A stretch of 57,977 bases of DNA from Candidatus Peregrinibacteria bacterium (GCA_016220175.1 JACRHZ010000006.1:1-57977); one strand, 5' to 3'. Shown: positions 8,899-17,128, counted from the first letter of the stretch. The notes: generated by a model from the letters alone, not told the origin. A program made the numbers and translations.

Positions 8899-10020
8899 AT
8901 GTATCGAATTTGGTTTGTGGGTATCACATTCATATTTTTTCTCTTGTTGGGATTCGGAGAATGGAAGTATGCCCCTCTCCAAAAATTTATTTTCTCTTCG
9001 GGGAAAACTTCTTCTCAAGAAAAGTTGAGGGAGCCGATTGCCCCGCTCTTCACTGAATCTGGAACATTGCCCTCGGAGTACACTTCTTTTTTTTCCAATT
9101 TTTTTATTAGTCCACCGAAAGAACAAACTTCTTTTTTCGATGGGATATCCATACAGAGGAGTGAAATTGGATTTGAGTACGTCGTTGGAATTATGATCGA
9201 TAACCTCCTCAGCGCCAGAAAAGGACAGGTGGGGATTGATGAATCACCACTTGTTGTTGAAGCCGTGGCAGAAGGTGGAATTACTCGTTTTCTCGCATTT
9301 TTTTCATCACGACAAAATACAGAAAAAGTTGGTCCAATTCGAAGCGCCCGCCCATATTTTCTTGATTTTTTAAAACCACTTCATGGCGCTTTTGTCCATG
9401 CGGGAGGAAGCGATGAGGTTCTTGCAGAACTCAGAACTCTGAGGAGTATTCTTGATATTGACGATGGGTATTTTTCCTTGGAGAATCCAACATTTTGGAG
9501 AGATTTGGAGTATCCAGCGCCGCATAACCTCTTTACGAGTCTTGCTGAAATCAGAAGATATATTACATCCTCTAAAGATACGAATAGTCTTTCCGTTCTC
9601 ATAGAGAATATTTGGAATTTTTCTCGTATTCCTCTCTCTGCAGAAAAAGTTTTAAAAATTCGCACAAATTTTTCTGCACCAGAATATATTGCAGATTGGG
9701 TATGGGATGAAGAAAGAGAATCTTTCGTACGCTCTCAAGAATCGTCTTCTCTCGATATCTCCGTACAAAACCTTGTCGTCATGGAAGCTCGCATGTGGCC
9801 AATTCCTGATGATCCGAAAGGAAGAATGAAAATGGAAAATATCGGGACGGGAAATATTCTATTTTTCCAGAATGGAAGTTTTATTCGCGGCACGTGGAAA
9901 AAATCCTCACGCGATGCCCAGATTCAATTTTTTGATCTCGATAAAAACCCGATTTCCTTTTTAGCGGGGAAAACATGGATTGCAATTCTCGATGATCTTC
10001 AAAAACTCTCTTTTCTCTGA
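8899..10020 (+). CDS. Membrane-anchored DUF3048 (YerB-like) protein
   Basis: The protein is 373 residues with one N-terminal hydrophobic segment (IWFVGITFIFFLLLGFG, about residues 4-20) and no lipobox cysteine, so it is probably anchored facing outward. The core shows DUF3048/YerB hallmarks: VGIMIDN, then EKVGPIRSARPYFLDF (about residue 142), FVHAGGSDEVLAEL and PHNLFTS. The biochemical role of this family is not known; it is widespread in Firmicutes and CPR genomes. The stop codon overlaps the queA start (TGATG), so the two are translationally coupled. Confidence 0.85.
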   Translation: MYRIWFVGITFIFFLLLGFGEWKYAPLQKFIFSSGKTSSQEKLREPIAPLFTESGTLPSEYTSFFSNFFISPPKEQTSFFDGISIQRSEIGFEYVVGIMIDNLLSARKGQVGIDESPLVVEAVAEGGITRFLAFFSSRQNTEKVGPIRSARPYFLDFLKPLHGAFVHAGGSDEVLAELRTLRSILDIDDGYFSLENPTFWRDLEYPAPHNLFTSLAEIRRYITSSKDTNSLSVLIENIWNFSRIPLSAEKVLKIRTNFSAPEYIADWVWDEERESFVRSQESSSLDISVQNLVVMEARMWPIPDDPKGRMKMENIGTGNILFFQNGSFIRGTWKKSSRDAQIQFFDLDKNPISFLAGKTWIAILDDLQKLSFL

Positions 10021-11045
10021 TGGAACTCTCACAATTTGATTTTTTTCTCCCCGAGGAACGCATTGCACAGCATCCCTTAGCACATCGGGATGAGTCTCAC
10101 CTTCTCTATTATGATCGTGGAAAAAAGAAAATCACTCATAAAAAATTCAAAGATGTACTTTCTCTTTTTGGGAAAAATGATGTTCTCGTGCTCAACAATA
10201 GTCGCGTTATTCCTGCGAGAATTCGAATACAGGAAAAAGAAATTCTCCTTCTCGAAAAACTTCTTCCTTCCTCAGAAAACATCTGGAAATGCATGGTTCG
10301 AAAAGGGAAATTTTTTCAGATCGGAATGACCTTCACTTTTGGAGATGGAACAGAAATAAAGGTAAAACATATCGAAGAAAATGGACTGAGACATATCCAA
10401 TTTCGAAGCTCACATTTTCAAAAATTTCTCGAACATTTTGGAGAGATGCCAACTCCTCCGTATATTCATGAAAAATTGGAAAATTCTGAGCGATACCAAA
10501 CCGTATATGCTAAAAATGATGGATCTGTTGCTGCTCCAACGGCAGGACTCCATTTTACACCTGAACTTTTGGAGAAACTTAGGGAAAATGGAGTCCAAAT
10601 AGAGTATGTCACTCTCCATGTTGGTGCAGGAACATTCCTTCCCGTAAAAACAGAAAATATTACGGATCATAAAATGCACTCGGAATGGTTTTCTCTTTCC
10701 GAAGAAACCGCAACGCGCCTTCAGGAAGCAAAAAATTCTGGGAAAAAAATTACCGCTGTTGGATCAACAGCGCTTCGAACACTAGAATCTTGTGCGGAAA
10801 ATGGAATACTTATGCCAAAAACAGGAAAAACTGAGCTCTTCCTCTCTCCTCCAGCAAAATTTCAGGTGGTTGACCATCTTCTCACAAATTTTCATCTTCC
10901 GAGAAGCACGCTCATTATGCTTGTTGCTGCGTTTTTGAGTCCTCAAAAAACTGATGGTATTCAAATTGTAAAAGATATATATGAAGAGGCGATTCGAGAA
11001 AAATATCGATTTTATTCTTTTGGAGATGCCACCCTTATTTGGTAA
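10020..11045 (+). CDS. queA: S-adenosylmethionine:tRNA ribosyltransferase-isomerase QueA
   Basis: QueA transfers the ribosyl part of SAM to preQ1-modified tRNA to make epoxyqueuosine. The 341-residue length is normal. Diagnostic segments are LVLNNSRVIPARI (about residues 56-68), VAAPTAGLHFTPELL, HVGAGTFLPVK and LLTNFHLPRSTLIMLV. The start overlaps the stop of the DUF3048 gene by one base. No tgt or queG gene is seen nearby. Its presence implies queuosine modification, or use of imported preQ1. Confidence 0.97.
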   Translation: MELSQFDFFLPEERIAQHPLAHRDESHLLYYDRGKKKITHKKFKDVLSLFGKNDVLVLNNSRVIPARIRIQEKEILLLEKLLPSSENIWKCMVRKGKFFQIGMTFTFGDGTEIKVKHIEENGLRHIQFRSSHFQKFLEHFGEMPTPPYIHEKLENSERYQTVYAKNDGSVAAPTAGLHFTPELLEKLRENGVQIEYVTLHVGAGTFLPVKTENITDHKMHSEWFSLSEETATRLQEAKNSGKKITAVGSTALRTLESCAENGILMPKTGKTELFLSPPAKFQVVDHLLTNFHLPRSTLIMLVAAFLSPQKTDGIQIVKDIYEEAIREKYRFYSFGDATLIW

Positions 11046-11088
11046 TTCCCATACAAAATATTCCTCTGAGTTCTAATTTAAAAAAATC

Positions 11089-11109
11089 TGTCGACGACTT
11101 CCGTCGACA
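11089..11109. repeat. REP-like palindrome (family A)
   Basis: TGTCGACG and CGTCGACA form a perfect 8-bp stem around the loop ACTTC. A second small hairpin (GAGAAG...CTTCTC) follows at 11119-11136, giving a two-hairpin unit. The same stem-loop plan, with the same loop, occurs at 29724, and variants occur at 32593, 33386, 33580 and 34924, around a RAYT transposase. Confidence 0.7.
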
Positions 11110-11136
11110 CAATCGTTATGAGAAGTACAAGCTTCT

Positions 11137-11331
11137 CAAGCCGCAAAAATAGAACCCATCAAAAAATGGAATTCGAAGAAAAACTTTTTCTCAAGGATCA
11201 TATCGGTATGATCTTTGACATATGTAAAGTCGGTATTTGTCTGCAGTCACTTCGGCTTCACGAGTAATGCTCTGTCAACCGAGTGAATGTGGACATTTGT
11301 GCCGGCTTTTCCTTCACTTTCTTCACTCCAA
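11137..11331. other. Intergenic stretch, no gene seen
   Basis: Between the two-hairpin repeat and the ribosome-binding site of the next gene I see no credible ORF and no clear promoter. It is more GC-rich than other gaps. Confidence 0.4.
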
Positions 11332-11332
11332 A

Positions 11333-11340
11333 AAGGAGGT
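11333..11340 (+). promoter_or_regulatory. Unusually strong Shine-Dalgarno sequence
   Basis: AAGGAGGT is a full match to the anti-SD of 16S rRNA, five bases before a GTG codon. Most genes in this window have weak or no SD, so this one stands out and fixes the start of the next gene. Confidence 0.8.
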
Positions 11341-11345
11341 TTTTC

Positions 11346-11930
11346 GTGACACGAAAACCACGATTCCGCGGCACTATTCTGACACTCACTCTCGGAATCC
11401 TCGCACTTTTCCTTCTCGGCGCGTACAAAGGCGCCTCCAAAAAGGATTCAGTGGATGATTCCATCGAGCTTCGCGAGGAACTCACTTCTCACCTGAAACC
11501 CATGGCACTCGACATTAAAATCTTCGACGGAATTGACGAAGATGAAAACGACGCCATCGTCGTCGATGGAACTTCTCTTACTTCTCACCGCTTCGACCTG
11601 GAAGCGTACACTGAGGACAAATCGTACGGCGGGAGAGGAGAAACTGCGCGTCTCTCTGCGGACACAATGAGGACGATCGCTCTGCCATATAAGGACCAGT
11701 CGGAATTCTGGATCATCTGGTCATCTCCCGAGCGCATCAAGAAATATGCGCTCCATGTGGAAATGACACTCATGGTTCCTCCGGCAAAGGTCGAAGCAGA
11801 GTTCGTTCTTTCCGAGCTCGGAGCACGCCTCGTTACGCGCCGGGGATTTCAATTCTTCACCTATGAGTTCTCGGTTTGGAATGGTGAAGAAGAGAGGTTC
11901 CCGCTTCCGGAAATGGATTGTGAAGACTAG
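11346..11930 (+). CDS. Single-pass membrane-anchored protein, unknown function
   Basis: The GTG start is set by the perfect SD five bases upstream. The 194-residue protein opens with basic residues (TRKPRFRG) and one hydrophobic helix (LTLTLGILALFLLGAY, about residues 11-27). A soluble, acidic region of ~165 residues follows (for example KIFDGIDEDENDAIVVDG). I do not recognise a family. Its DNA is richer in G+C and uses codons such as CTC, GTC and GAC more than its neighbours, and the strong SD is unusual here, so it may have come from elsewhere. Hairpins follow its stop codon. Confidence 0.7.
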   Translation: MTRKPRFRGTILTLTLGILALFLLGAYKGASKKDSVDDSIELREELTSHLKPMALDIKIFDGIDEDENDAIVVDGTSLTSHRFDLEAYTEDKSYGGRGETARLSADTMRTIALPYKDQSEFWIIWSSPERIKKYALHVEMTLMVPPAKVEAEFVLSELGARLVTRRGFQFFTYEFSVWNGEEERFPLPEMDCED

Positions 11931-11944
11931 CTGTCAACGAATGC

Positions 11945-11994
11945 GTGGCAATCGCCACTTTGGAGGGGACGCATATTCTGTGTTCCCTCCATTT
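11945..11994 (+). terminator. Tandem hairpins after the GTG-start gene
   Basis: GTGGC-AATC-GCCAC (11945-11958) is followed by TTT, and then GGAGGG...CCCTCC (11962-11990) is followed by ATTTTC. Together they could end transcription of the upstream gene. The U-runs are short, so efficiency is uncertain. Confidence 0.45.
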
Positions 11995-12070
11995 TCGAAA
12001 TGCATTCTGTCTTGAGAAAACGGTGATAAATAAGCAAAAAGAGAAAATTCTTTGGGGTTATGCACTGTGT

Positions 12071-12194
12071 AGGAAACTCTGAAAAATGATGAAATACGAG
12101 GAATCAAGGCAAAAAATCCGCAAACGTACTGAAAGTACGATGAGGAATTTTTTGCCGCAGATGACGAAGGAGTTCGCATTTTTCAGAGTTTCCT
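12071..12194. repeat. Long hairpin element (MITE-like or structured RNA)
   Basis: An 18-bp perfect terminal stem (12071-12088 with 12177-12194, AGGAAACTCTGAAAAATG and its complement) encloses a second stem (GGCAAAAAAT at 12108-12117 with ATTTTTTGCC at 12147-12156). This in turn encloses CGTAC-TGAAA-GTACG (12125-12139). The ~124-bp element abuts the promoter of the pilin-like operon. It resembles a miniature inverted-repeat element, but could also be a long terminator or regulatory hairpin. Confidence 0.7.
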
Positions 12195-12222
12195 TGAGAA
12201 AATACGTATTTTGAGATATAAT
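12194..12222 (+). promoter_or_regulatory. Promoter of the pilin-like operon with palindromic spacer
   Basis: TTGAGA (12194-12199) and TATAAT (12217-12222) are 17 bp apart. The spacer contains a 14-bp perfect palindrome (AAAATACGTATTTT, 12199-12212), a natural position for a repressor. The start codon of the first pilin-like gene lies 26 bp after the -10 box. Confidence 0.75.
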
Positions 12223-12248
12223 GAAAAGAAACAAAAATATTAAAAAAT

Positions 12249-12797
12249 ATGCATTTCTTGCGAACACACACATTTATCAGAATTTTTCTTGGAGTACTTC
12301 TTCTCAACACTTTTTTGGGAAATGTTGTTGGATTGAAAAACACGGTATTTGCAACTCCCGGAGCTACAGTAGTACCAGCGGATGGAGGAGGCAGTACAAC
12401 TTCAGAAAAAGGATCTGATTCTACATCTAAAGCCTTCGAAGGAGCAAAAGCTGGTGTAAGCGCAGATCCATTAGGACAAAAAAATAATATCTTAAAATAC
12501 AAATCAGAAGGAGTTGATCTTGGACCAAAGAATTTTAATATCAATCCAACACCATATGCAAACATGGGGGAGCTCAGCTTTTCATTCATTCGGCTCCTTA
12601 CGGGAACTGTGGTGCTCGCAACGATTGCCACATTTATGATCGGTGCTGGATTTTGGATTTTCTCAGCGGGAGACGAATCTCGCGTAGAGCGGGGAAAAGA
12701 TCTCATGACCTATTCTATCGTCGGAATTCTCGTTGTTCTTGGATCATATGCGCTGATAAAACTCTTTCAGGTCGCTTTGTACACACTTGGAACATAA
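12249..12797 (+). CDS. VirB2/TrbC-like pilin protein 1
   Basis: The 182-residue protein has an N-terminal signal-like helix (about residues 9-30), a Gly/Ser/Thr-rich linker, and two C-terminal membrane helices. These are LTGTVVLATIATFMIGAGFW (about residues 115-134) and SIVGILVVLGSYALIKLF. Between them is a short polar turn with SAGDESRVERGKD. This helix, G-[DE]-x-S/K turn, helix pattern is the VirB2/TrbC pilin fold common in CPR genomes. It is the first of five consecutive genes of this plan, behind a good promoter. The family name is inferred from topology and motif. Confidence 0.75.
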   Translation: MHFLRTHTFIRIFLGVLLLNTFLGNVVGLKNTVFATPGATVVPADGGGSTTSEKGSDSTSKAFEGAKAGVSADPLGQKNNILKYKSEGVDLGPKNFNINPTPYANMGELSFSFIRLLTGTVVLATIATFMIGAGFWIFSAGDESRVERGKDLMTYSIVGILVVLGSYALIKLFQVALYTLGT

Positions 12798-12798
12798 T

Positions 12799-13299
12799 AT
12801 GAAAAAAATAAAAATCATTGCATTTCTGGCGATATTTTCTCTTGGAATTTTCTCTGAAATTTCAGGAGAAATCCATTTTCTGGATTCTGAAAATATTGCT
12901 TCTGCAGGAGCAACAGTAGAAGAGGGCGGTAAAAAGATTGAAATTCCTGATGCGAAAAAAGGGTGTCCGCCAAATTCTTCAGATTGTATAGAACTCCTCG
13001 CTCCCTTTCCAGGACAAGATGAGACGGGAAGATTTGAAATAAAAAAAGATGCGACAGCTGTGGATATTATGGGAAAGTATGTTTCACAAGTTTTCCTTTT
13101 TGGAATGGGAGTTGTTTCGATTTTTTCGGTTCTCATACTCATTGTTGGAGGATTTGAATACATGAGTGCAGGAGGAGAAAGTTCGAAAACAGATGCCGCA
13201 AAACAACGAATTACTCAAGCCCTTCTTGGGCTTGTCCTTGTATTTCTCTCAGCGCTTCTCCTCAATTTTATCAATCCAAGTTTCTTTCGACTTACATGA
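12799..13299 (+). CDS. VirB2/TrbC-like pilin protein 2
   Basis: The 166-residue protein starts at ATG 12799, one base after the stop of the previous gene. It has a signal-like N-terminal helix (IKIIAFLAIFSLGIF), a polar stretch with two cysteines (GCPPNSSDC), then helix one ending in IVGGFEYMSAGGE, a lysine-containing turn, and helix two (LLGLVLVFLSALLLNF). The GGFEYMSAGGESSKTDAAKQRI segment is the clearest of the five for the CPR pilin-like family. Its stop overlaps the next start by 4 bp. Confidence 0.78.
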   Translation: MKKIKIIAFLAIFSLGIFSEISGEIHFLDSENIASAGATVEEGGKKIEIPDAKKGCPPNSSDCIELLAPFPGQDETGRFEIKKDATAVDIMGKYVSQVFLFGMGVVSIFSVLILIVGGFEYMSAGGESSKTDAAKQRITQALLGLVLVFLSALLLNFINPSFFRLT

Positions 13300-13802
13300 A
13301 ATTTTCACTATTTCGCCATCGATCAAAAAGAGGAAAAAATAGTTTTCATTTGATTGGAAAATTTATTTTTGCGGGAATATCACTCGTTATTGGATTTTTG
13401 GCGAGTATTTTTATCACTGGAATTAACATCTTTTCCGCACAGGTGGTCCCTCCAATTTTTCCTGAAGGATCGGAGAAATGTGATACCGGACTCCTTGGAA
13501 ATCCATGTAATGATTCGCAAATGAATACCAGTGGACCACAAGATCTCCTCACAAAAACTTGGATTCTGAGCGAAGCTCTCCCTTGGTGGATTTCTTACTT
13601 TTTGGGTCTTGCCGCTGGTGTTGCGGTCATCATGTTTATGGGAGGAGGCATCCTCATTCTTACTGCGGGAGAAAATTCGGAGCGAAGAGGGAAAGGAGTA
13701 AAGGCAATTACATGGGCACTTATTGGCCTCCTTATTGCTATGTTTGCATTTGTTATTGTGGCAATTATCGAAAATATTCCTTTCCCCGGAACAACTGAGT
13801 AA
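13296..13802 (+). CDS. VirB2/TrbC-like pilin protein 3
   Basis: The 168-residue protein begins with a basic stretch and a signal-like helix (FIFAGISLVIGFLASIFI, about residues 23-42). The two C-terminal helices are AAGVAVIMFMGGGILILTAG and ALIGLLIAMFAFVIVAII, separated by ENSERRGKGVKAI. It has two cysteines in the linker (CDTGLLGNPC), as in protein 2, so an extracytoplasmic disulfide is possible. It overlaps its upstream neighbour by 4 bp, which indicates one operon. Confidence 0.75.
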   Translation: MKFSLFRHRSKRGKNSFHLIGKFIFAGISLVIGFLASIFITGINIFSAQVVPPIFPEGSEKCDTGLLGNPCNDSQMNTSGPQDLLTKTWILSEALPWWISYFLGLAAGVAVIMFMGGGILILTAGENSERRGKGVKAITWALIGLLIAMFAFVIVAIIENIPFPGTTE

Positions 13803-13826
13803 TTGTTTATTTTGCCAGCAGAAATT

Positions 13827-14276
13827 ATGAATAAAATATCATCACACTCCATCCATCTTTTTGCCATCATTCCACTTTTATTTGGAGTGGCAATTCAAGT
13901 CTTTGCATTCACCGCAACGCCACTCCAAAATACAATTTCTCAGAAAGTTTCAACGAATAATTCCGTTTCTCCGAATGTTTTTGAAGCGCGAGTTATCCCT
14001 ACAAAGGAGCAACGTCCGAACGGAAATCCTCCTGAGGGAAACATCGAAACAGAATTCCTTCCTGCAATTATTAAAATAGTTCTTGCGCTCATGAGTACCG
14101 CTACTCTTGGAGTTCTTATTGTTTCTGGAGTTCTTTTTGTTGTCAATTATGGCGATGAGGAAAAGTTGAAACACGCAAAATCACTTCTTGTGTATGCAGT
14201 TGTCGGCATTGTTCTCGTGGTGATTGCTTATGCTGCCGTTGAAGCTATTACAAAACTTACTTTTACCCGCACATGA
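13827..14276 (+). CDS. VirB2/TrbC-like pilin protein 4
   Basis: The 149-residue protein starts at ATG 13827; an in-frame TTG at 13803 lies directly after the previous stop. It has a signal-like helix (LFAIIPLLFGVAIQVFAF), a linker rich in Asn, Thr and Pro, then helix pair MSTATLGVLIVSGVLFVV and SLLVYAVVGIVLVVIAYA around the turn NYGDEEKLKHAK. It has no cysteine, unlike proteins 2, 3 and 5. It overlaps the next gene by 4 bp. Confidence 0.73.
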   Translation: MNKISSHSIHLFAIIPLLFGVAIQVFAFTATPLQNTISQKVSTNNSVSPNVFEARVIPTKEQRPNGNPPEGNIETEFLPAIIKIVLALMSTATLGVLIVSGVLFVVNYGDEEKLKHAKSLLVYAVVGIVLVVIAYAAVEAITKLTFTRT

Positions 14277-14749
14277 CCCCACACAAATTTCATACCGTTC
14301 TGGGAATTCTTTTGATTACAATGTTTGCGAGCATGTTCCTTTTTCAAATATCGCCATCAGGACTTCTCGGAAATAGCCTGTGCGAAACTTTAAAAAATGC
14401 TTCGGGCGGAGCTATTTGTGATGATGTTCCGCCCGAAATGGTAACGCTTCCGGGAAATAGCGGAGAGGGAAAAATTGATCACACTTTTCTTCAGGTGATA
14501 AATGTCATCTTGTATCTTTGCGGAACAGCTTCTGGAGTAATGATTATCGTTGGCGGAATTCGATATATTATTTCTGTCGGAGAAGAAGACGGAATGACTG
14601 CTGCAAAAAAAACTATTATTTGGTCCGTGCTCGGACTCCTAATGACCATTCTTGCGTGGGCAATCATCATAAATATCGTGCGAATTAGTTCCGCAGGAAC
14701 GAGTCTTGATAATACTCCCAGTTCAGAGAATGTGCTGGAGGTGTTTTAG
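14273..14749 (+). CDS. VirB2/TrbC-like pilin protein 5
   Basis: This 158-residue protein is the last of the array. It has a signal-like helix (VLGILLITMFASMFLFQI), two cysteines in the linker (NSLCETL...GGAICDDV), and the helix pair VINVILYLCGTASGVMIIVGGI and IIWSVLGLLMTILAWAII around SVGEEDGMTAAKK. The array ends here; nadC follows on the same strand 60 bp later and could be read through. No VirB4-like ATPase or VirB6 gene is in the window. Confidence 0.75.
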   Translation: MTPHKFHTVLGILLITMFASMFLFQISPSGLLGNSLCETLKNASGGAICDDVPPEMVTLPGNSGEGKIDHTFLQVINVILYLCGTASGVMIIVGGIRYIISVGEEDGMTAAKKTIIWSVLGLLMTILAWAIIINIVRISSAGTSLDNTPSSENVLEVF

Positions 14750-14808
14750 GAACCCCTTTGTTTTTGAAAGAAAAAAGACCAAAATACAAACGTATTTTTC
14801 TTTTGATT

Positions 14809-15738
14809 ATGCCGCAAATTCCACAGGATCGTTCTTCAGTTCTCATGATGAACAACGCGAAGTACGTCGAGTATGTGCTTAATTTCTGTACTCGTGAAAT
14901 CGCGAATGATGGAAATGATATCACGACCGAATTCCTCCTTGGAGATCATGACGAAGAAAAAAGTGCCGGAATTACTGCTCGAATGAGCGGAATACTTGCC
15001 GGAAGGGAAGAGATTGATTTTTGGAATGCTTCCTCTGGAGAAAAGCTGAGTATCTCTTGGAAATACGCTGATGGTGATGCTTTCCATGAACATGAAAATA
15101 TTTGTGATCTCCGCGGAAGCGCAAAAACAATTCTTCAGTGGGAAAGAATGATGCTGAGTATTCTTTCTCGAATGAGCGGAATTGCAACGGAAACCAAAAA
15201 AATTGCAGATGTACTTCCTCCGGGAGTATTTGTCGCAGCTACGAGAAAAACTCTTTGGGGCATGCTCGATAAAAAAGCAGTAGCTGTAGGAGGAGGACTC
15301 TCTCATCGGCTCGGACTTTCTGATGCAATTCTCGTAAAGGAAAATCACCTCGCTCTTTTCCCCGAGGGAATAGAGAAGGTAGCGCACCTCATTGCGAACG
15401 CGAAGACATTTGAAAAGAACAATTTTGGAAGTTTTTGGGAGATTGAGGTGGAAACCGCATCCGACCTATTTTCCTTATTGAAAGTGCTTCAGAAACAATC
15501 ACCAGAGTGGCCGGGAGTTCTTCTCCTCGACAATTTTTCTGCAAAAGAAATTCGGAATATATTTTCGGAAATTTCAAAAGCAAAATATCATCAAAAAAAT
15601 ATTTTCTTCGAAGCATCTGGCGGCATCCATGCAGAAAATTTTATGGAATACGCCCATTCGGGAGTTGACGTAATTTCTTGCGGTTTCCTTACGCATTCTG
15701 CTGGTTCCATAGATCTTTCACTACGAATTCTTCCCTAA
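14809..15738 (+). CDS. nadC: Nicotinate-nucleotide pyrophosphorylase (quinolinate phosphoribosyltransferase)
   Basis: NadC makes nicotinate mononucleotide from quinolinate and PRPP in NAD synthesis. Diagnostic segments are NDITTEFLL near the N-terminus, ILSRMSGIAT, AATRKTLWGMLDKKAVAVGG and HRLGLSDAILVKENHL (catalytic and substrate-binding Arg, His and Lys), and the C-terminal EASGGIHAEN and GVDVISCGFLT. ATG 14809 is the likely start; ATG 14842 or a TTG at 14758 are alternatives. nadA is in the same window at 47.5 kb, but nadB is not seen, so the source of iminoaspartate is open. Confidence 0.95.
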   Translation: MPQIPQDRSSVLMMNNAKYVEYVLNFCTREIANDGNDITTEFLLGDHDEEKSAGITARMSGILAGREEIDFWNASSGEKLSISWKYADGDAFHEHENICDLRGSAKTILQWERMMLSILSRMSGIATETKKIADVLPPGVFVAATRKTLWGMLDKKAVAVGGGLSHRLGLSDAILVKENHLALFPEGIEKVAHLIANAKTFEKNNFGSFWEIEVETASDLFSLLKVLQKQSPEWPGVLLLDNFSAKEIRNIFSEISKAKYHQKNIFFEASGGIHAENFMEYAHSGVDVISCGFLTHSAGSIDLSLRILP

Positions 15739-15753
15739 TATTCAGTATAAAAA

Positions 15754-16578
15754 TTAATTTTCCAATTTCTTAATACTTGGATTTCCCGAAAGAGATTCCA
15801 TTTTGATAATCGCTATTTGATTAAGCTTCTTTAATCTGTCTCCTTGTGATAGACCTTGCCTGATAAATTCTGCATTTAAACTTTCTAAGCCGGACAGGCA
15901 AACCAATTGAGTCACATTGGCATAATCGCGAACATTCCCTTTCTTGCCAGAATTTTGGTCACGCCATTCTTTCGCGGTTATTCCAAAAAGAGCCATATTC
16001 AAAACATCAGCTTCATCCGCGTAAATAAAATCTCTCTGCTTTTGAGAAATTTGTGAAGGAACGATATATTCTTTTACCGCATCCGTATGAACCTTGTAAT
16101 TTGCTTTCACCAATAATCGTTTCGCGTCCCACCCAAGCGCCTTTCTTTCATTTTCTTCCAGTTTTAGTCGCTGAAATTCCTTTATTAAATAGAGCTTGAA
16201 TTCAGCGGAGATCCACGAAGCAAATTCAAATGCGATATCTTTGTGGGCAAATGTTCCGCCAGTATTACCTGATCTTGAGATAATCCCGATAGCATTTGTT
16301 TTTTCTATCCATTTTTGAGGAGATAGAACAAAACTATTGCTCCCTGCCGCATTTTTAAAGGAGTCGAATTCGACCCCTTTAAAACTAGGATTATTAACCA
16401 TCTCCCATAGCCCCAAAAACTCTATTGTGCTTCTGACCCTCATCCAGTTTTTTACAACATCTTTCGGTTCTTCAGGATTTTTATTTCTGGCTATATCCGT
16501 CAACGAAATATAATCGCTTTTCTTTTGCTAAAAAATGATTATTTCTGTGCCTTTCACAGTGATTTTTTGATTGTTCAT
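15754..16578 (-). pseudogene. KilA-N domain protein interrupted by an amber codon
   Basis: The body of the protein shows a KilA-N DNA-binding domain (VRSTIEFLGLWE, FVLSPQKWIEKTNAIGI, GGTFAHKDIAFEFASWIS) and a longer C-terminal part with YADEADVLNMALFG and EWRDQN, as in a family widespread in Bacteroidetes and CPR. An in-frame ATG at 16578 followed by NNQKITVKGTEIIIF looks like its true N-terminus, but codon 17 is TAG (16528-16530). After it the frame continues QKKSDYISLTDIARNK into the conserved domain. It is therefore a nonsense mutant, is started later (TTG 16503), or reads through. It is convergent with nadC. Confidence 0.8.
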
Positions 16579-16795
16579 GAGATTTTAATCTTATGGAATT
16601 GGATAAATATCCCTAATTGGCTTCAAATTTTAGTTTCATGGTACACGAAGGTAAAAACTCTATAATCTTTGTCGCTCATAGATTCTCTACAAATTTCTTT
16701 GTGGCTCACATTTTATGTTTTATGAGTAACAAATGGACTTAAGTGTCATGGATGAAAGACAAAAGACTTTATGTATCATTCGTGAAAATTGAACA

Positions 16796-17128
16796 CTAGG
16801 CAGCAAGGTGAAAATATCCCTTTATTCCCCTTTCCGTTCCGAAGTACACATCTCCACTTTTGCACTCAGAGCATACAAATTTTACTTTCTTCGTTTTCTT
16901 TTTTTGTGCCGCAATGATGTGCTTGCATTCCCAACAGTAAAAAACAATATTTGAATCCTGTGCTTCTTCTGGTTCCCCACGTACTTTCACACGCACATTC
17001 AAGAGTTCGTCATAATTGATATCAGAAGATTTTTCGTTTTCATCGTGTTCAACAAATTCAAAAACAGGAGTCGCTGCTTTTTTTTCGAGAGGTTCCGATG
17101 AAACAATTGTGTCAGTTTTTTTCGTCAT
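16796..17128 (-). CDS. Small zinc-ribbon protein
   Basis: The 110-residue protein has an acidic N-terminal half and a C-terminal zinc ribbon with two Cys-x2-Cys knuckles: FYCWECKHII (about residues 63-72) and FVCSECKSGDVYFGT (about residues 83-97). A lysine-rich linker (QKKKTKKVK) lies between them. The function is unknown; such ribbons often bind nucleic acid or a protein partner. Its start lies 17 bp inside the end of the upstream membrane-protein gene, so they are probably co-translated. I chose ATG 17128 over an upstream extension that only re-reads the neighbour. Confidence 0.7.
   Translation of the reverse strand: MTKKTDTIVSSEPLEKKAATPVFEFVEHDENEKSSDINYDELLNVRVKVRGEPEEAQDSNIVFYCWECKHIIAAQKKKTKKVKFVCSECKSGDVYFGTERGIKGYFHLAA

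Noticed and set aside
15754-16578. Prophage signalled by the KilA-N gene
   Set aside because: No capsid, portal, terminase, integrase or lysis genes are near; KilA-N proteins also occur alone.
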